DNA of 64,000 nt from Streptacidiphilus sp. 4-A2 (GCA_014284505.1 JAAFYY010000001.1:3472001-3536000), one strand, 5' to 3'. Counted from the stretch's first letter, positions 11,836 to 23,102 are shown. Notes: generated by a model from the sequence alone, not told the origin. Translations and numbers: made by a program.

Positions 11836-12868
11836 ATGCGCGTACAGGGGGCGGGGCCGGTCCCGCCCGGGGCGGGCCGGCCGACCATGAAGGACGTTGC
11901 CGCGGCCGCCGGCGTCGGCCTCAAAACGTGTCCCGGGTGGTCAACGAGGAGCCCGGGGTGAACCCGGGGACCGCACGGCGGGTGCGCGAGGCCATCGGCC
12001 GGCTCGGCTACCAGCGCAACGACGGCGCCCGGATGCTGCGCCAGGGCCGGCTCACCGGCAGCGTCGGCCTGATCATCGAGGACATCGCCGACCCGTTCTA
12101 CTCCCTGCTCAGCCGGGCGGTCGAGGAGGTCTCCCGGGCGCACGGCTCACTGCTGTTCACCGGCTCCTCCGCGGAGGATCCGCAGCGCGAGCGGGAGATC
12201 TCACTCGCCTTCTGCGCCCGCCGGGTGGACGGGCTGATCCTGGTCCCACCGCCGCCGACCACGGCTATCTGCTGTCCGAAGTCGCCACCGGAACACCGCT
12301 GGTGTGCGTGGACCGGCCCGCCTCCGGGCTCGCCGTCGACACCGTGCTCAGCGACAACCTCGGCGGCGCCCGCGAGGGCGTGGAGCACCTGCTGCGGCAG
12401 GGCCACCGCCGGATCGGCTATGTCGGGGACGCCCCGGACATCTACACCGCCGGGGAGCGGCTGCGCGGCTACCACGCCGCGATGGACGGCGCGGGCTGCG
12501 CCGTGCCGGACTCCTGGGTCTCCATGGGCGTCCCCGACCCGGTCCGGATCAGACTGGCCCTGGACCGGATGCTCGGCGGCCCGCAGCCGGTGTCGGCGCT
12601 GATGTGCGGCAACAACCGCACCACCGTCGCGGTGCTGCGCGAACTCACCGGACTGCCCCGCAGACCCGCACTGGTCGGCTTCGACGACTTCGAGCTCGCC
12701 GACCTGCTGGGCGTCCCGGTCACCGTGGTGGCCCAGGACTCCTCCCGGATGGGCCGCACCGCCGCCCAACTGCTCTTCGCCCGGCTCGCCGGGGAGCGGG
12801 GCCAGCCGCAGCGGATCCAGCTGCCCACCCGGCTGGTGCCGCGCGGCTCCGGCGAGCAGCGCCCCTGA
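11836..12868 (+). CDS. LacI family regulator 1 (frameshifted)
   Basis: LacI/GalR repressor of about 345 residues. The DNA-binding head reads RPTMKDVAAAAGVG, then after a break TVSRVVNEEPGVNPGTARRV and the hinge region. The sugar-binding core includes DPFYSLLSRAVEEV, VCVDRPASGLAVDTVLSDN and MCGNNRTTVAVLREL. Two breaks, near 11935 (AAAACGGTG lost a G) and near 12250 (a C lost from CCCC before ACCGCC), each need one base. The second LacI gene, 205 bp downstream, is a close paralogue. ATG 11836 follows GAAGGGCGGC; an ATG at 11761 would overlap the operator and is less likely. Confidence 0.88.
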
Positions 12869-12878
12869 GGCCACTCGC

Positions 12879-12890
12879 GACAACGTTGTC
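12879..12890. promoter_or_regulatory. LacI-type operator before lacI-2
   Basis: Perfect palindrome GACAACGTTGTC, with one further matching base pair on each side partly conserved. It sits 11 bp after the lacI-1 stop and 183 bp before lacI-2, so lacI-2 probably has its own regulated promoter. Confidence 0.72.
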
Positions 12891-13072
12891 ACCCAGGACG
12901 GCCGCAGTCCGCCCCCGCGCCCGCGTGTCCACCGACCGGGCCGGCTCCGGCGACAGGGCCGAGGGCTATACTCCGGCAATCACCGCTGCTCCGCAGCCCT
13001 TTTGCCGCGCGCCTTCGCCCTGTGCCGGCACAGGCCGCGCCGAGGTCCCGACGTCCGGAAAGGCGGCATCCG

Positions 13073-14127
13073 ATGCCCGACGAGACGCAACGGCCCGCGG
13101 CGCCCGGGGCCGGCCGACGATCAAGGACGTGGCGGCCGTCGCGGGCGTGGGCTTCAAGACCGTCTCCCGGGTGGTCAACGGCGAGCCGGGAGTCAAGGAG
13201 GAGACCGCCGAGCGCGTCCGCAAGGCCATCGACCAGCTGGGCTTCCGCCGCAACGACGGCGCCCGGATGCTGCGCCAGGGCCGGCAGACCGGCAGCGTCG
13301 GCCTCATCCTGGAGGACGTCTCGGACCCCTTCTACTCGCTGCTGAACCGGGCGGTGGAGGAGGTGGCCCGGGCGCACGGCGCGCTGCTGTTCACCGGCTC
13401 CTCGGCGGAGGACCCGGCCCGTGAACGGGAGTTGGCGATGGCCTTCTGCTCGCGCCGGGTGGACGGCCTGATCGTGGTGCCCACCGCAGCCGACCACGGC
13501 TACCTCGCCCCCGAGGTGGCGGCGGGCACTCCGGTGGTCTGCGTGGACCGCCCGGTCAGCGGGCTGGCCGTGGACACGGTGGTGTGCGACAACGCGGGCG
13601 GCGCCCGCACCGCGGTGGAGCACCTGCTGCGCCAGGGCCACCGCCGGATCGGCTATCTGGGCGACGCGGAGGACATCTTCACCGCCGCCGAGCGCCTGCG
13701 CGGCTACCGCGCGACCATGGCCGGTGCCGGGTCCCCGGTGCCGGACTCCTGGGTCTCGATGGGGACGCCGGACCCGGTGCGGCTGCGGCTGGCGCTGGAG
13801 CGGATGCTCTCCGGACGGTGGCCGGTGACCGCGCTGATGTGCGGCAACAACCGCACCACGGTGTTCGTGCTGCGGGAGCTGGCGGCGCTTGCGCGGCATC
13901 CGGCACTGGTGGGCTTCGACGACTTCGAGCTCGCCGACCTGCTGGCGGTGCCGGTGACGGTGGTCGCCCAGGATCCGGCCCTGATGGGGCGCACCGCCGC
14001 CGAGCTGCTGTTCCGCCGGCTCGCGGGCGACCGCGGCGCCCCCCAGCGCATCGAACTGCCCACCAGGCTGCTGCCGCGCGGCTCCGGGGAACTCCCGCTC
14101 CAGGCCCCGACCGCGGCCCACCCCTGA
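13073..14127 (+). CDS. LacI family regulator 2, paralogue of lacI-1 (one frameshift)
   Basis: LacI/GalR repressor of about 350 residues, alignable along its length with lacI-1. Shared blocks include RPTIKDVAAVAGVGFKTVSR, NDGARMLRQGRQTGSVGL, LLFTGSSAEDPARERELAMA, MCGNNRTTVFVLREL and GFDDFELADLL. The near-identical recognition helix (xKTVSRVVN) suggests both proteins bind the same operator. ATG 13073 follows GGAAAGGCGGC; its frame joins the main frame if one G is added to the GGGG run near 13105. Without that, translation would have to start further upstream in a non-conserved stretch. Different effector residues in the cores are possible but cannot be judged here. Confidence 0.88.
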
Positions 14128-14176
14128 CCGGCACCGGCGCCTGACCGCACCGGCGCCCGTCGCCGGCCGGCGGCGG

Positions 14177-15193
14177 TCAGCCCGCGGCGGCCAGGCCCAG
14201 TTCCTGCGCGGCCAGCGCGGCCGCGCCCACGAGCCCGGCGCTGGTGCCGAGCACGGCCTCGTGCACGGTCAGGCCCCGGACGAACGGCAGCGCCGCGAAC
14301 TGGTCCAACTGCTCGCGCAGCGGGTCGAACAGCACCGCCCCGGCCTGGGCGACTCCCCGCCGACCACGACCGTGCGCACCTCGGTCAGGGTGGCGGTGGC
14401 GGCGATCGCGGCCGCCAGCGCGCGCCCGGCCCGGGCGTAGGCGGCCCGGGCGACCGGGTCGCCCGCACCGGCGGCCAGGCCCACGGCTTCGGCGGTGGCC
14501 GCCGCCGGTCCCGGCTGCCAGCCGTTGCGCAGCGCCCAGCGGGTGATCGCGGGGCCGCTGGCAAAGGTCTCCACGCAGCCCCGCGATCCGCAGGGGCAGG
14601 GCTCGCCGTCCAGGTCGACGGTGATGTGCCCGATGTGCCCGGCATTGCCGGTGGGCCCAGGTAGAGCCTGCCGTCCAGGATCAGTCCGCCGCCGACCCCG
14701 GTGGACACCACCATGCACAGGGCCGCCCCGGCGCCGCGTGCGGCGCCCAGCCAGTGCTCGGCGGCGGCGATGGCCACCCCGTCACCGGCCAGTACCACCG
14801 GCAGCGCGCCGACCAGCCCGGCCACCCGGCGGACCAGCGGAAAGCCGCGCCAGGACGGGACGTTGACCGGGCTGACCTCGCCGCGGCGGCGGTCCACCGG
14901 ACCGGCGCTGCCGATGCCCACCGCCCGCACCCGCGGCCAGTACGCCGTGCCGGTCAGCTCCCGCAGCACCTCGGCGACGGCGCCCATCACCACCTCCGCG
15001 CCCTGGTCGACCGGCGTGGCGCGGCGCGCGGTCACCAGCAGCCCGCCCTCCTGGTCCACCAGCGCGCCCGCGATCTTCGTTCCGCCGATGTCCAGCGCGG
15101 CGATCAGGTCCTGCCGGACGGGACCCGCCGGGCGGGCGGAACGGTGGCGCGGTGATCACCGGGAACCTGGTCGTTCGTGCTGCTGATCGTCAT
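14177..15193 (-). CDS. ROK family sugar kinase (frameshifted)
   Basis: ROK-family kinase, about 338 residues, phosphorylating an imported hexose in the cytosol. Blocks seen: ALDIGGTKIAGALVDQEGG (phosphate loop), VVLAGDGVAIAAAEHWLG with the catalytic Asp, STGVGGGLILDG, GHIGHITVD, and the zinc motif CPCGSRGC. Breaks near 15128, 14660 and 14357 are each repaired by one base in a G/C run. The start at 15193 is a reasonable ATG before the frame shift. It is divergent from GH18 and has its own LacI-type operator at 15288. Glucose, mannose, fructose or N-acetylhexosamine specificity cannot be told apart. Confidence 0.85.
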
Positions 15194-15677
15194 GGCCGGG
15201 CTCGCTTCGTCTGGGGCGGTCGTCGATCTGCGCCCGGGCCGGCGGACCGGTCGGCGCACGGCGGCGGGGTACCGCCACCGACACTATGACAACGTTGTCT
15301 AATCCAGACTAGCAGTCCACCCCCCGGCGGACCGGTAGATCCGCACAGCCCGCGAGCCGCCGTCGCGGCCGGGCGGACCGCGCAGGGCCGTGTCGGCCGG
15401 GTGTGGCCGCGCCGCGGCCGTACAGTGCCAGCAGCGGTGCGGACGCCGGGACGCGGGCCGGGCCGGGGCTCCGGGAACCGGGGCCGCGCCTGGTCCGGGG
15501 CCCGGTGGGTCCGCGGGGCCACCGCAGGCTGCCCTTGAGGTTGCCCGCGCGTACCTGCCGCGGCGGGGTCGCCATGGTGGACAGTTCAGCAGGACTCTCC
15601 GTATCGGGAGCATGTGCGCGTCAGTCGGGCCGACTCCGGCCCGACTGGCCCGGATCCAAAGGAATTCAAGGGATTCA
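15194..15677. other. 484-bp divergent intergenic region, ROK / GH18
   Basis: Contains the operator at 15288-15299. The remaining GC-rich 370 bp up to GH18 shows no gene and no clear promoter; the immediate lead to GH18 (15655-15677) is A/T-richer and contains GGAATTC and AAGGGA as possible ribosome sites. Confidence 0.55.
15288..15299. promoter_or_regulatory. LacI-type operator between ROK kinase and GH18
   Basis: Fourth site of the set: perfect GACAACGTTGTC, 95 bp before the ROK start on the minus strand and 379 bp before GH18 on the plus strand. It surely suits the kinase; control of GH18 is possible but less clear. Confidence 0.72.
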
Positions 15678-16677
15678 ATGAAGAACTCCATCAAGAGGCC
15701 GTCCCTGCGCGCCGCGTCCGTCGCGGCCGTCGCCGTGGCCTCCGCCGCCGCACTGTTCGCCGGAACCGCCCAGGCCCAGGCTCAGCCCCAGGCCCAGGAC
15801 CAGGCCCGGCCGCAGGCGCAGGCGCACAGCGCGGGCGGTTTCGCCGCGCGCTACGCCGCTCCGTACCTGGAGCTGAGCGGCGGCTCGGCCAAGGACCTCA
15901 CCGCCGACCACAAGGCGACCGGGCTGAAGGACTACACGCTGGCCTTCCTCATCCCCCAGTCCAAGTCGAGCTGCACCCCGGTCTGGGAGGACGGCGGCGA
16001 CTCCATGGGGGCGTTCACCAAGCAGGTGAACGCGCTGAAGGCGCAGGGTGGCAATGTCATCGTCTCCTTCGGCGGGGCGGACGGCGGCGAGCTGGCGGAG
16101 AGCTGCAACTCGGTCTCCAGGCTCACCGCGGCCTACGCCTCGGTGGTGCGGGGCCTACGGGCTCACCCGCATCGACTTCGACATCGAGGGCAACAACGTC
16201 AACAACACCGGCGCCAACCACCGCCGGGACCAGGCACTGGCCGCGCTCCAGCGCCAGGACCACTCGCTGCAGATCGACTTCACCCTGCCGGTCGACCCGG
16301 ACGGGATGGAGGGCAACGCGGTCTCGCTGCTCAAGAACGCGAAGGCGGCCGGGGTCAAGGTCAACCTGGTCAACATCATGACCATGGACTTCGGCAACGG
16401 CGAGAACCCGCTCAAGGACTCCGAGTCCGCGGCGAAGGACAGCGTCAAGCAGCTCACCAAGGTCTTCGGCGGCTCGTCCGCGCAGAACTGGGCCCGGCTG
16501 GGGCTGACCCCGATCGCCGGCCGCAACGACGACCGCGAGAACTTCACCCAGTCCGACGCCGACCAGCTGGAGCGGTTCGCCGCGGCCAACGGCGTCCAGG
16601 AGCTGTCGTTCTGGGAGATCGACAGCTACGACAAGCACGACGGCTACGCCTACTCCCGGATCTTCAACCGGATATGA
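15678..16677 (+). CDS. Secreted GH18 chitinase-like glycosidase (one frameshift)
   Basis: Exported glycoside hydrolase family 18 enzyme, about 332 residues. A signal peptide (KRPSLRAASVAAVAVASAAAL to AQA) is followed by a Gln/Ala linker and the catalytic domain. VIVSFGGADGGELAESC resembles the SxGG strand, and RIDFDIEG carries the DxDxE catalytic motif; the first Asp of the longer DxxDxDxE form is Thr. INLVNIMTMDFG-type block (residues VNLVNIMTMDFGNG) supplies the later substrate-binding Asp, and ELSFWEID the Trp strand. This resembles the ChiA-like GH18 group of Pyrococcus and actinobacteria; endo-N-acetylglucosaminidase action is the alternative. The frame shifts near 16152, where one extra G (or two lost bases) lies in CGGGG. 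Confidence 0.86.
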
Positions 16678-16685
16678 GCCAGGGT

Positions 16686-16708
16686 CGGCCCCTCCCCCGG
16701 AGGGGCCG
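16686..16708. terminator. Terminator hairpin after GH18
   Basis: CGGCCCCTC and GAGGGGCCG form a perfect 9-bp stem with a CCCCG loop, 9 nt after the GH18 stop. Confidence 0.8.
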
Positions 16709-16801
16709 GCACCCTCTGCCCGGGCCCGATCTCCTGGTAAGACTATGTCGGTGAACAGCCAACCACCGACTACCGGCCCACAAGGCCCTGGAGATCCATT
16801 C

Positions 16802-18557
16802 ATGCGTCGATCACGCCTCTCGTTCGGCCGGGTGCGGAGCATGGCCACCGCAGTCGCGCTCACCCTTGGCATAGGCCTGCTCGCCGCTCCGGCGGCGGGT
16901 GCGGCGACACCGGCGGTCAGGGCGGCCGCCAAGTCGGCCATCGAGGTGAACTCGCAGAACCCGGCCACCGCCGAGCCCCCGGTGACCCGGCCCAGCAGCC
17001 ACTCCTGCACGGAGACCCTGGCGGACGCGTTCCCCTCCAACACCGCGAGCGGCGCCCCGCAGAACTTCTCCGGCACGCTGACCCCGCCCGCCGCCTGCCC
17101 GGCCCCTGGTCCAAGGTCGTGCTCGACTGGACGACCAGCGTCAAGGGCCGCCAGTACGACCGCTCCGGCTCCCTGGACATCGGCTCGACGATGGTCTACT
17201 TCGGGACCACCTACGAGCCCGACCCGGCCGGGAACACCTACCACTTCGCCAAGGACCTGACCGAGTACCGCTCGCTGCTGACCTCCCCGCAGACCTTCAA
17301 CGGCGGGATCGGCAACTACACCAGCAGCGTCGACAACGGGGTCTACTCGCAGACCGTGACCCTGACCTACTACCAGGCCGACCGGGCGAACCCGGCCCCC
17401 GCCGAGCCGGACACCGTGGTCGGCCTCGGCTCGCAGAACGCCACCGGCACGCAGCAGACGGTGCACATGACCGCGGCGGACCTGCCGCGCAACATCACCC
17501 ACGCCTACCTTGAGGTCTACATCAAGGGCAACGGCTGCGACGAGCAGTGGTTCACCGACGTCCCCAACGACGTGGCCGCGAAGTTCCCGGCCGCGCAGAT
17601 GTGCGGCAACGGCCCCTACCGCGAGGTGGACGCCGCGATCGACGGCCACGCGGCCGGGGTCACCCAGTACTTCCCGTACATCTACACCGGCGGCATAGTC
17701 CCCGAGCTGTGGCGGCCGATCCCGGCGGTCGGGACCTTCGACATGGCTCCCGAACTGCTCGATGTCACGCCCTTCGTGGGCGATCTGGTCAACGGCGGCA
17801 GCCATGACGTCGCACTGACCGTCGCCGACGCCGGCGACGTCTGGAACCTGAGCGCCAACCTGCTGCTGTACACGGACCACCACGCGGCGACCACCCGCGG
17901 GGCGCTGACCGAGGACACCATCGCCCCGACCGCCGTCATGTCGCAGCAGGAGTCGACCGGCGCCAACGGCTCGGTCACCGCCACCGTCGACGCCAGGCGC
18001 AACTGGCGGACCAGCGGCTATGTGATCACCTCCGCCGGACGGGAGACCACCACCGTCACCCAGCAGGCCTCCTTCAGCAACGCGGACGTGGTCACCCAGG
18101 GCGGCTTCGCCCAGGACGTCACCGAGCGCGACCAGGGCACGAACGTGTCGGTGACCACCGACAGCCGGGGCAGCACCCAGGTCAGCACGCACCAGTGGTC
18201 GTACCCGATCAGCGTGAACCTCTACGACCAGGGACGGACAACAACAACTTCTCCCTGGCCGCCACCGTGGACATGACCCGGCAGCTGCACGACACCACCG
18301 GCGTCCACTGGGCCCGGCTCGACCCGGCCGCCCGGCTCGGCCTGCTGGCCCCGGCGGCGAGCTTCACCGATTCGACCGACCGGGTGCACTCCACCGGTGC
18401 GCTCACCGTCGTCAACGGCGCGGCCACCGTGGCGGACGGCCAGTCGTGGGCGTGGTACTCCGGCACCGACGACGTTCCGGGCCAGTGGTACCAGCACCTG
18501 CTGGCGGCCAAGAACGGCTACCTGACCGCCGACACCGTGCGGGTGTCCGGCAAGTGA
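16802..18557 (+). CDS. Secreted PNGase A-type peptide-N-glycanase (frameshifted)
   Basis: About 585 residues, exported (Arg-rich start, then ATAVALTLGIGLLAAPAAGA). The core matches the plant-type peptide-N4-(N-acetyl-beta-glucosaminyl)asparagine amidase A family: HAYLEVYIKGNGCDEQWF, CGNGPYREVDAAIDGHAAG, YIYTGGIVPELWRPIPAVG, TFDMAPELLDVTPFVGDL and NLSANLLLYTDH. Such enzymes cut the glycan-Asn bond and release whole N-glycans. Two one-base losses, near 17100 (CCCC) and 18232 (GGGG), break the frame. ATG 16802 is preferred over ATG 16745 because GGAG lies 8 nt upstream. With GH92 and GH18 nearby, a role in glycoprotein deglycosylation is likely. Confidence 0.85.
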
Positions 18558-18563
18558 GCCTGC

Positions 18564-18598
18564 GTCACCGGTTCCCGGCCACGGCCGGGGCCGGTGAC
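18564..18598. terminator. Terminator hairpin after PNGase A gene
   Basis: Outer arms GTCACCGG and CCGGTGAC enclose inner arms CCGGCC and GGCCGG. It lies between the convergent PNGase A and cold-shock genes. Confidence 0.75.
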
Positions 18599-18633
18599 CC
18601 GGCGTCATCTGCCGTTGCTCACCGGCGAGTTCG

Positions 18634-18849
18634 TCAGGGAATGACCCGGACGGCCCGGTAGTCGAAGCCGTCCTGCTTGAATCCCGGGGCTTCCCAGTCG
18701 AGTTGGACCCGCTGGCCGGCACCGAGAGCGCGGAAGCCCGGCATCTGGACATTGCTGAAGTGCACAAAGCAGCCGCCCGGGGTCTCCGCCGAGTCCAGCA
18801 CACCCCAGCCGTCGTCCTCGAACCACTCACGGACCGTCGCCGTCACCAT
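18634..18849 (-). CDS. Cold-shock domain protein
   Basis: A 71-residue CspA-fold protein. The WGVLDSAETPGGCFVHFSNV block gives the RNP1-like WGxL and RNP2 FVHFSxV motifs that contact single-stranded nucleic acid. The rest of the beta-barrel (GQRVQLDWEAPGFKQDGFDYRAVRV) follows. It is likely a nucleic-acid chaperone in the cytosol. WFEDDGWG replaces the more common FxxEKGFG, as in a divergent group of actinobacterial CSD proteins. The gene is intact, convergent with PNGase A and upstream (on the minus strand) of nothing it clearly belongs with. Confidence 0.9.
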   Translation of the reverse strand: MVTATVREWFEDDGWGVLDSAETPGGCFVHFSNVQMPGFRALGAGQRVQLDWEAPGFKQDGFDYRAVRVIP

Positions 18850-18891
18850 GCCCGGACCCTAACACCCACGGGCCACAGCCAGGGGAACACC

Positions 18892-20239
<1,348 letters not shown>

Positions 20240-20302
20240 CCGCTCAGACTACCCGGTCGGCCACAAGGCTGCTTTGTACCCAGGCAAGGCAGGCACCCCT
20301 AC

Positions 20303-20322
20303 TGCCTGGGGTGATCCGGCGG
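20303..20322. promoter_or_regulatory. Inverted repeat between lysR and TDT gene
   Basis: CAGGCA and TGCCTG arms around a 7-nt spacer lie between the divergent lysR and transporter genes. A nearby CACCCC/GGGGTG pair overlaps it. It is a candidate LysR site, unproven. Confidence 0.4.
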
Positions 20323-20335
20323 CACCGTGGAGAAC

Positions 20336-21598
20336 ATGAGCGATCTCCTGGAAGTCCAGCCCCACCGCGCAGGCACCCGGCCCTCCGCCACCCCGGCACC
20401 GGCACCGGCACCGGCACCGGCACCGGCACAGTCCCCGGCACCGACACATGCGCTCGCCCGCTGGGGTCTGCTGCGGGATCTGGAGCACCCGCGCCAGGTG
20501 TTCGCCGCGCTCACCCCGAACTGGTACGCCTCGGTGATGGGGACCGGCATCGTCGCCGTCGCCGCGGCGTCGCTGCCCGAGCAGTTCCCCGGGCTGCGCA
20601 CGGCCGCGACCGCGGTGTGGGCGCTGGCCGCGCTGCTGCTGGTGGCGCTGACCGCGGCCACCGCGCTGCACTGGCTGCGGCACCGCCGGACGGCCAGGAG
20701 CCATGCGCGGGACGCGGTCATGGTGCACTTCTACGGGGCGCTGCCGATGGCGCTGCTCACCGTGGGCGCGGGCACCCTGCTGCTGGGCCGCGACGTGATC
20801 GGGCTGCACGCGGCCCTCGGCGTGGACTGGGTGCTCTGGTCAGCCGGGACGCTGGCCGGGCTGGTCTGCGCGGTCTCCGTGCCCTACCTGATGTTCACCC
20901 GGCACGACTACCGCCCCGACAGTGCCTTCGGCGGCTGGCTGATGCCGGTCGTGCCGCCGATGGTCTCCGCCTCCACCGGTGCGCTGCTGGTGCCGTACGC
21001 CGCCGCCGGACAGCCCCGGCTGACGCTGCTGCTCTGCTGCTACGCCATGTTCGGCATCAGTCTGCTGGCCTCGCTCGTGGTGATCACCCTGATCTGGTAC
21101 CGGCTGGCCCTGCACGGCACCGGGCCGGCGCGGATGGTGCCCACGCTGTGGATCGTGCTCGGCCCGCTCGGCCAGTCCGTCACCGCCGCCGGCCTCCTCG
21201 GCGGGGTCGCCCACCAGGCGCTGCCCGCGCCCTATGCGGGGGCGATGCAGGCCTTCGGTGTCCTCTACGGGGTGCCGGTCTGGGGCTTCGCGCTGCTGTG
21301 GGCCTGCCTGGCGGGTGCGATCACCCTGCGCACCGTCCGCTCGGGCCTCCCGTTCTCGCTGACCTGGTGGTCCTTCACCTTCCCGGTCGGCACCGTGGTC
21401 ACCGGCACCAGCGGCATCGCCCTGCACACCGGCTCCGAACTGTTCCGTGTCGCCGCCGCCGTCCTGTACGCCGTGCTGGTCCTGGCCTGGCTGCTGGTCG
21501 CCGCCCGCACTGCCCGCTCCAGCCTGCGCGGCCGGATCTTCCTGCCCGCCGGCGCGGCACGCCGTGCGCCGGGTACTGCCGCCGGGGGCCGGTACTGA
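20336..21598 (+). CDS. TDT family transporter (TehA/sulfite-exporter type)
   Basis: An intact 420-residue polytopic membrane protein of the tellurite-resistance/dicarboxylate transporter family. After a Pro-Ala-rich cytoplasmic N-terminus come ALTPNWYASVMGTGIVAVAA, the family's first-helix signature, and about ten hydrophobic segments. Members include Ssu1 sulfite pumps, TehA and malate carriers, so the substrate is open. The CstR-like sensor and LysR next door make a sulfur oxyanion plausible. ATG 20336 follows GGAG. The N-terminal Pro-Ala repeat is encoded by a hexanucleotide tandem repeat. Confidence 0.85.
   Translation: MSDLLEVQPHRAGTRPSATPAPAPAPAPAPAQSPAPTHALARWGLLRDLEHPRQVFAALTPNWYASVMGTGIVAVAAASLPEQFPGLRTAATAVWALAALLLVALTAATALHWLRHRRTARSHARDAVMVHFYGALPMALLTVGAGTLLLGRDVIGLHAALGVDWVLWSAGTLAGLVCAVSVPYLMFTRHDYRPDSAFGGWLMPVVPPMVSASTGALLVPYAAAGQPRLTLLLCCYAMFGISLLASLVVITLIWYRLALHGTGPARMVPTLWIVLGPLGQSVTAAGLLGGVAHQALPAPYAGAMQAFGVLYGVPVWGFALLWACLAGAITLRTVRSGLPFSLTWWSFTFPVGTVVTGTSGIALHTGSELFRVAAAVLYAVLVLAWLLVAARTARSSLRGRIFLPAGAARRAPGTAAGGRY
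20393..20430 (+). repeat. Tandem (CCGGCA) hexanucleotide repeat
   Basis: About six perfect copies of ccggca encode Pro-Ala-Pro-Ala in the TDT N-terminus. Being a 6-bp unit, copy changes stay in frame and only alter linker length. Confidence 0.85.
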
Positions 21599-21636
21599 GG
21601 GATGGTGGGCGCAGCAGCCGACGGCTGCCGACGGAC

Positions 21637-21667
21637 GCGGCACCAGGGGCCTGGCCCCTGGTGCCGC
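21637..21667. terminator. Terminator hairpin after TDT gene
   Basis: A perfect 15-bp inverted repeat with a single T between the arms (arms start GCGGCACCAGG), 38 bp after the TDT stop and 30 bp before the MFS start. Confidence 0.85.
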
Positions 21668-21697
21668 GGACTCACGCAGACGAGGGGGCGTGGAGCG

Positions 21698-23102
21698 ATG
21701 AGCGGATCCTCGACCGGCTCGGTGCGCCTGACCGGCGCACCGGGCCGATGGGTGCTGACCGCCTGTGTCCTCGGGTCGGCCATGGCCATGGTCGACGGGA
21801 CGGCCGTGAATGTGGCGCTGCCGCGGATCGGGGCGGAGCTGCATGCCTCCATCAGCGCGCTCCAGTGGTGCGTGAACGCCTATCTGCTCACCCTGGCCGG
21901 GCTGATCCTGCTCGGCGGGGCGCTCGGCGACCGCTACGGCCGCCGCCGGGTCTTCCTGACCGGCGCGGTCTGGTTCGCGCTGTCGTCGGCCGTCTGCGGA
22001 CTGGCGCCCGATGTGGTGGTGCTGATCACCGCCGGGCGTTGCAGGGCGTGGGCGGCGCGCTGCTCACCCCGGGCTCGCTCTCGCTGATCCAGGCGGTCTT
22101 CCGGTCCGAGGACCGGGCGGCGGCCGTGGGCCGGTGGTCGGGGCTGGGCGGAGTGGCCGCCGCCGTGGGGCCGCTGCTGGGCGGCTGGCTGACCGGCGGT
22201 CCTGGCTGGCGCTGGGTGTTCCTGATCAACCTGCCGGTCGCGGCGGCGGTGCTGGTGATCGCGCTGCGCCATGTCCCGGAGAACCGGGACGAGTCCGCCA
22301 CCGGCCGCTTCGACTTCGCCGGGGCGCTGCTGGCCGCCCTCGCCCTGGGCGCGCTCACCACCGCGCTCACCGTGGCCGCGAGCAACCCGGCGGGTGCGGG
22401 TGCGGCCGGCGGGGTCGCCCTGGTGACCGGGGCGCTGTTCGTCCGGGTGGAGCGGCGCAGCGCGGCGCCGATACTGCCGCTGGAGCTGTTCTCCTCACGG
22501 CTGTTCACCGTGGTCAACCTGGTGACCGTGCTGATCTACGGGGCGTTGAGCGGGATGCTGTTCTTTCGTGGTGCTGCAATTGCAGGTGACCGCGGGTTCT
22601 CGCCGCTGGAGGCGGTGGGGACATGCGCTGACGGTGGTGATGCTGCTGTTTCTCCCCGAGCGCCGCGCGGCTCGGCGAGCGGATCGGCCCGCGGCTGCCG
22701 CTGACCCTCGGGCCGCTGGTGGCGGGCGCGGCATGCTGCTGATGCTGCGGATCGGCCCGGGGGCGTCGTACGTGGCGGATGTGCTGCTGCCTCGTTCACC
22801 ATGGGTGGGGATGACGCTGCTGGTCGCGCCGCTCACCTCCAGCGCCCTGGGCTCGGTGGAGACCCGCCGGGCCGGTATCGCCAGCGGTGTCAACAACGCC
22901 GCCGCGCGGACCGGGTCTGCTGGCGGTCGCCGCGCTGCCCGCGCTGGTCGGGCTTTCCGGCCGGCACTACCAGCAGCCGTCGGCGGTCGACTCCGCGTTC
23001 CACGGCGCGGTGTGGTGCTGCGCCGGGCTGATGCTCGCCGCTGCCCTGCTCACCTGGACCGCGGTGCGACCGGTGGACAGACAGCCGCACGAGCAGAGCT
23101 GA
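21698..23102 (+). CDS. MFS drug transporter, DHA2/EmrB type (heavily frameshifted)
   Basis: Drug:H+ antiporter of the 14-helix class. Seen in order: SAMAMVDGTAVNVALPRIG (motif D1), WCVNAYLLTLAGLILLGGAL, GDRYGRRRVF (motif A), then in another frame QGVGGALLTPGSLSLIQAVF and GPLLGGWLTGGPGWRWVFLINLP (motif C), and further pieces to the C-terminus at 23102. Breaks fall near 22037, 22570, 22610, 22680, 22725, 22800 and 22915. Each piece still matches the family, and most breaks are fixed by one base. It may still be a decayed gene. ATG 21698 follows GGAG. Confidence 0.82.

Noticed and set aside
12304..14127. A single long frame covering the lacI-1 tail and all of lacI-2
   Set aside because: The first part reads lacI-1 in the wrong frame; two separate repressors with their own operators explain the data.
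20393..20430. Possible CRISPR or regulatory repeat array
   Set aside because: It is a coding hexanucleotide repeat without spacers, giving Pro-Ala units.
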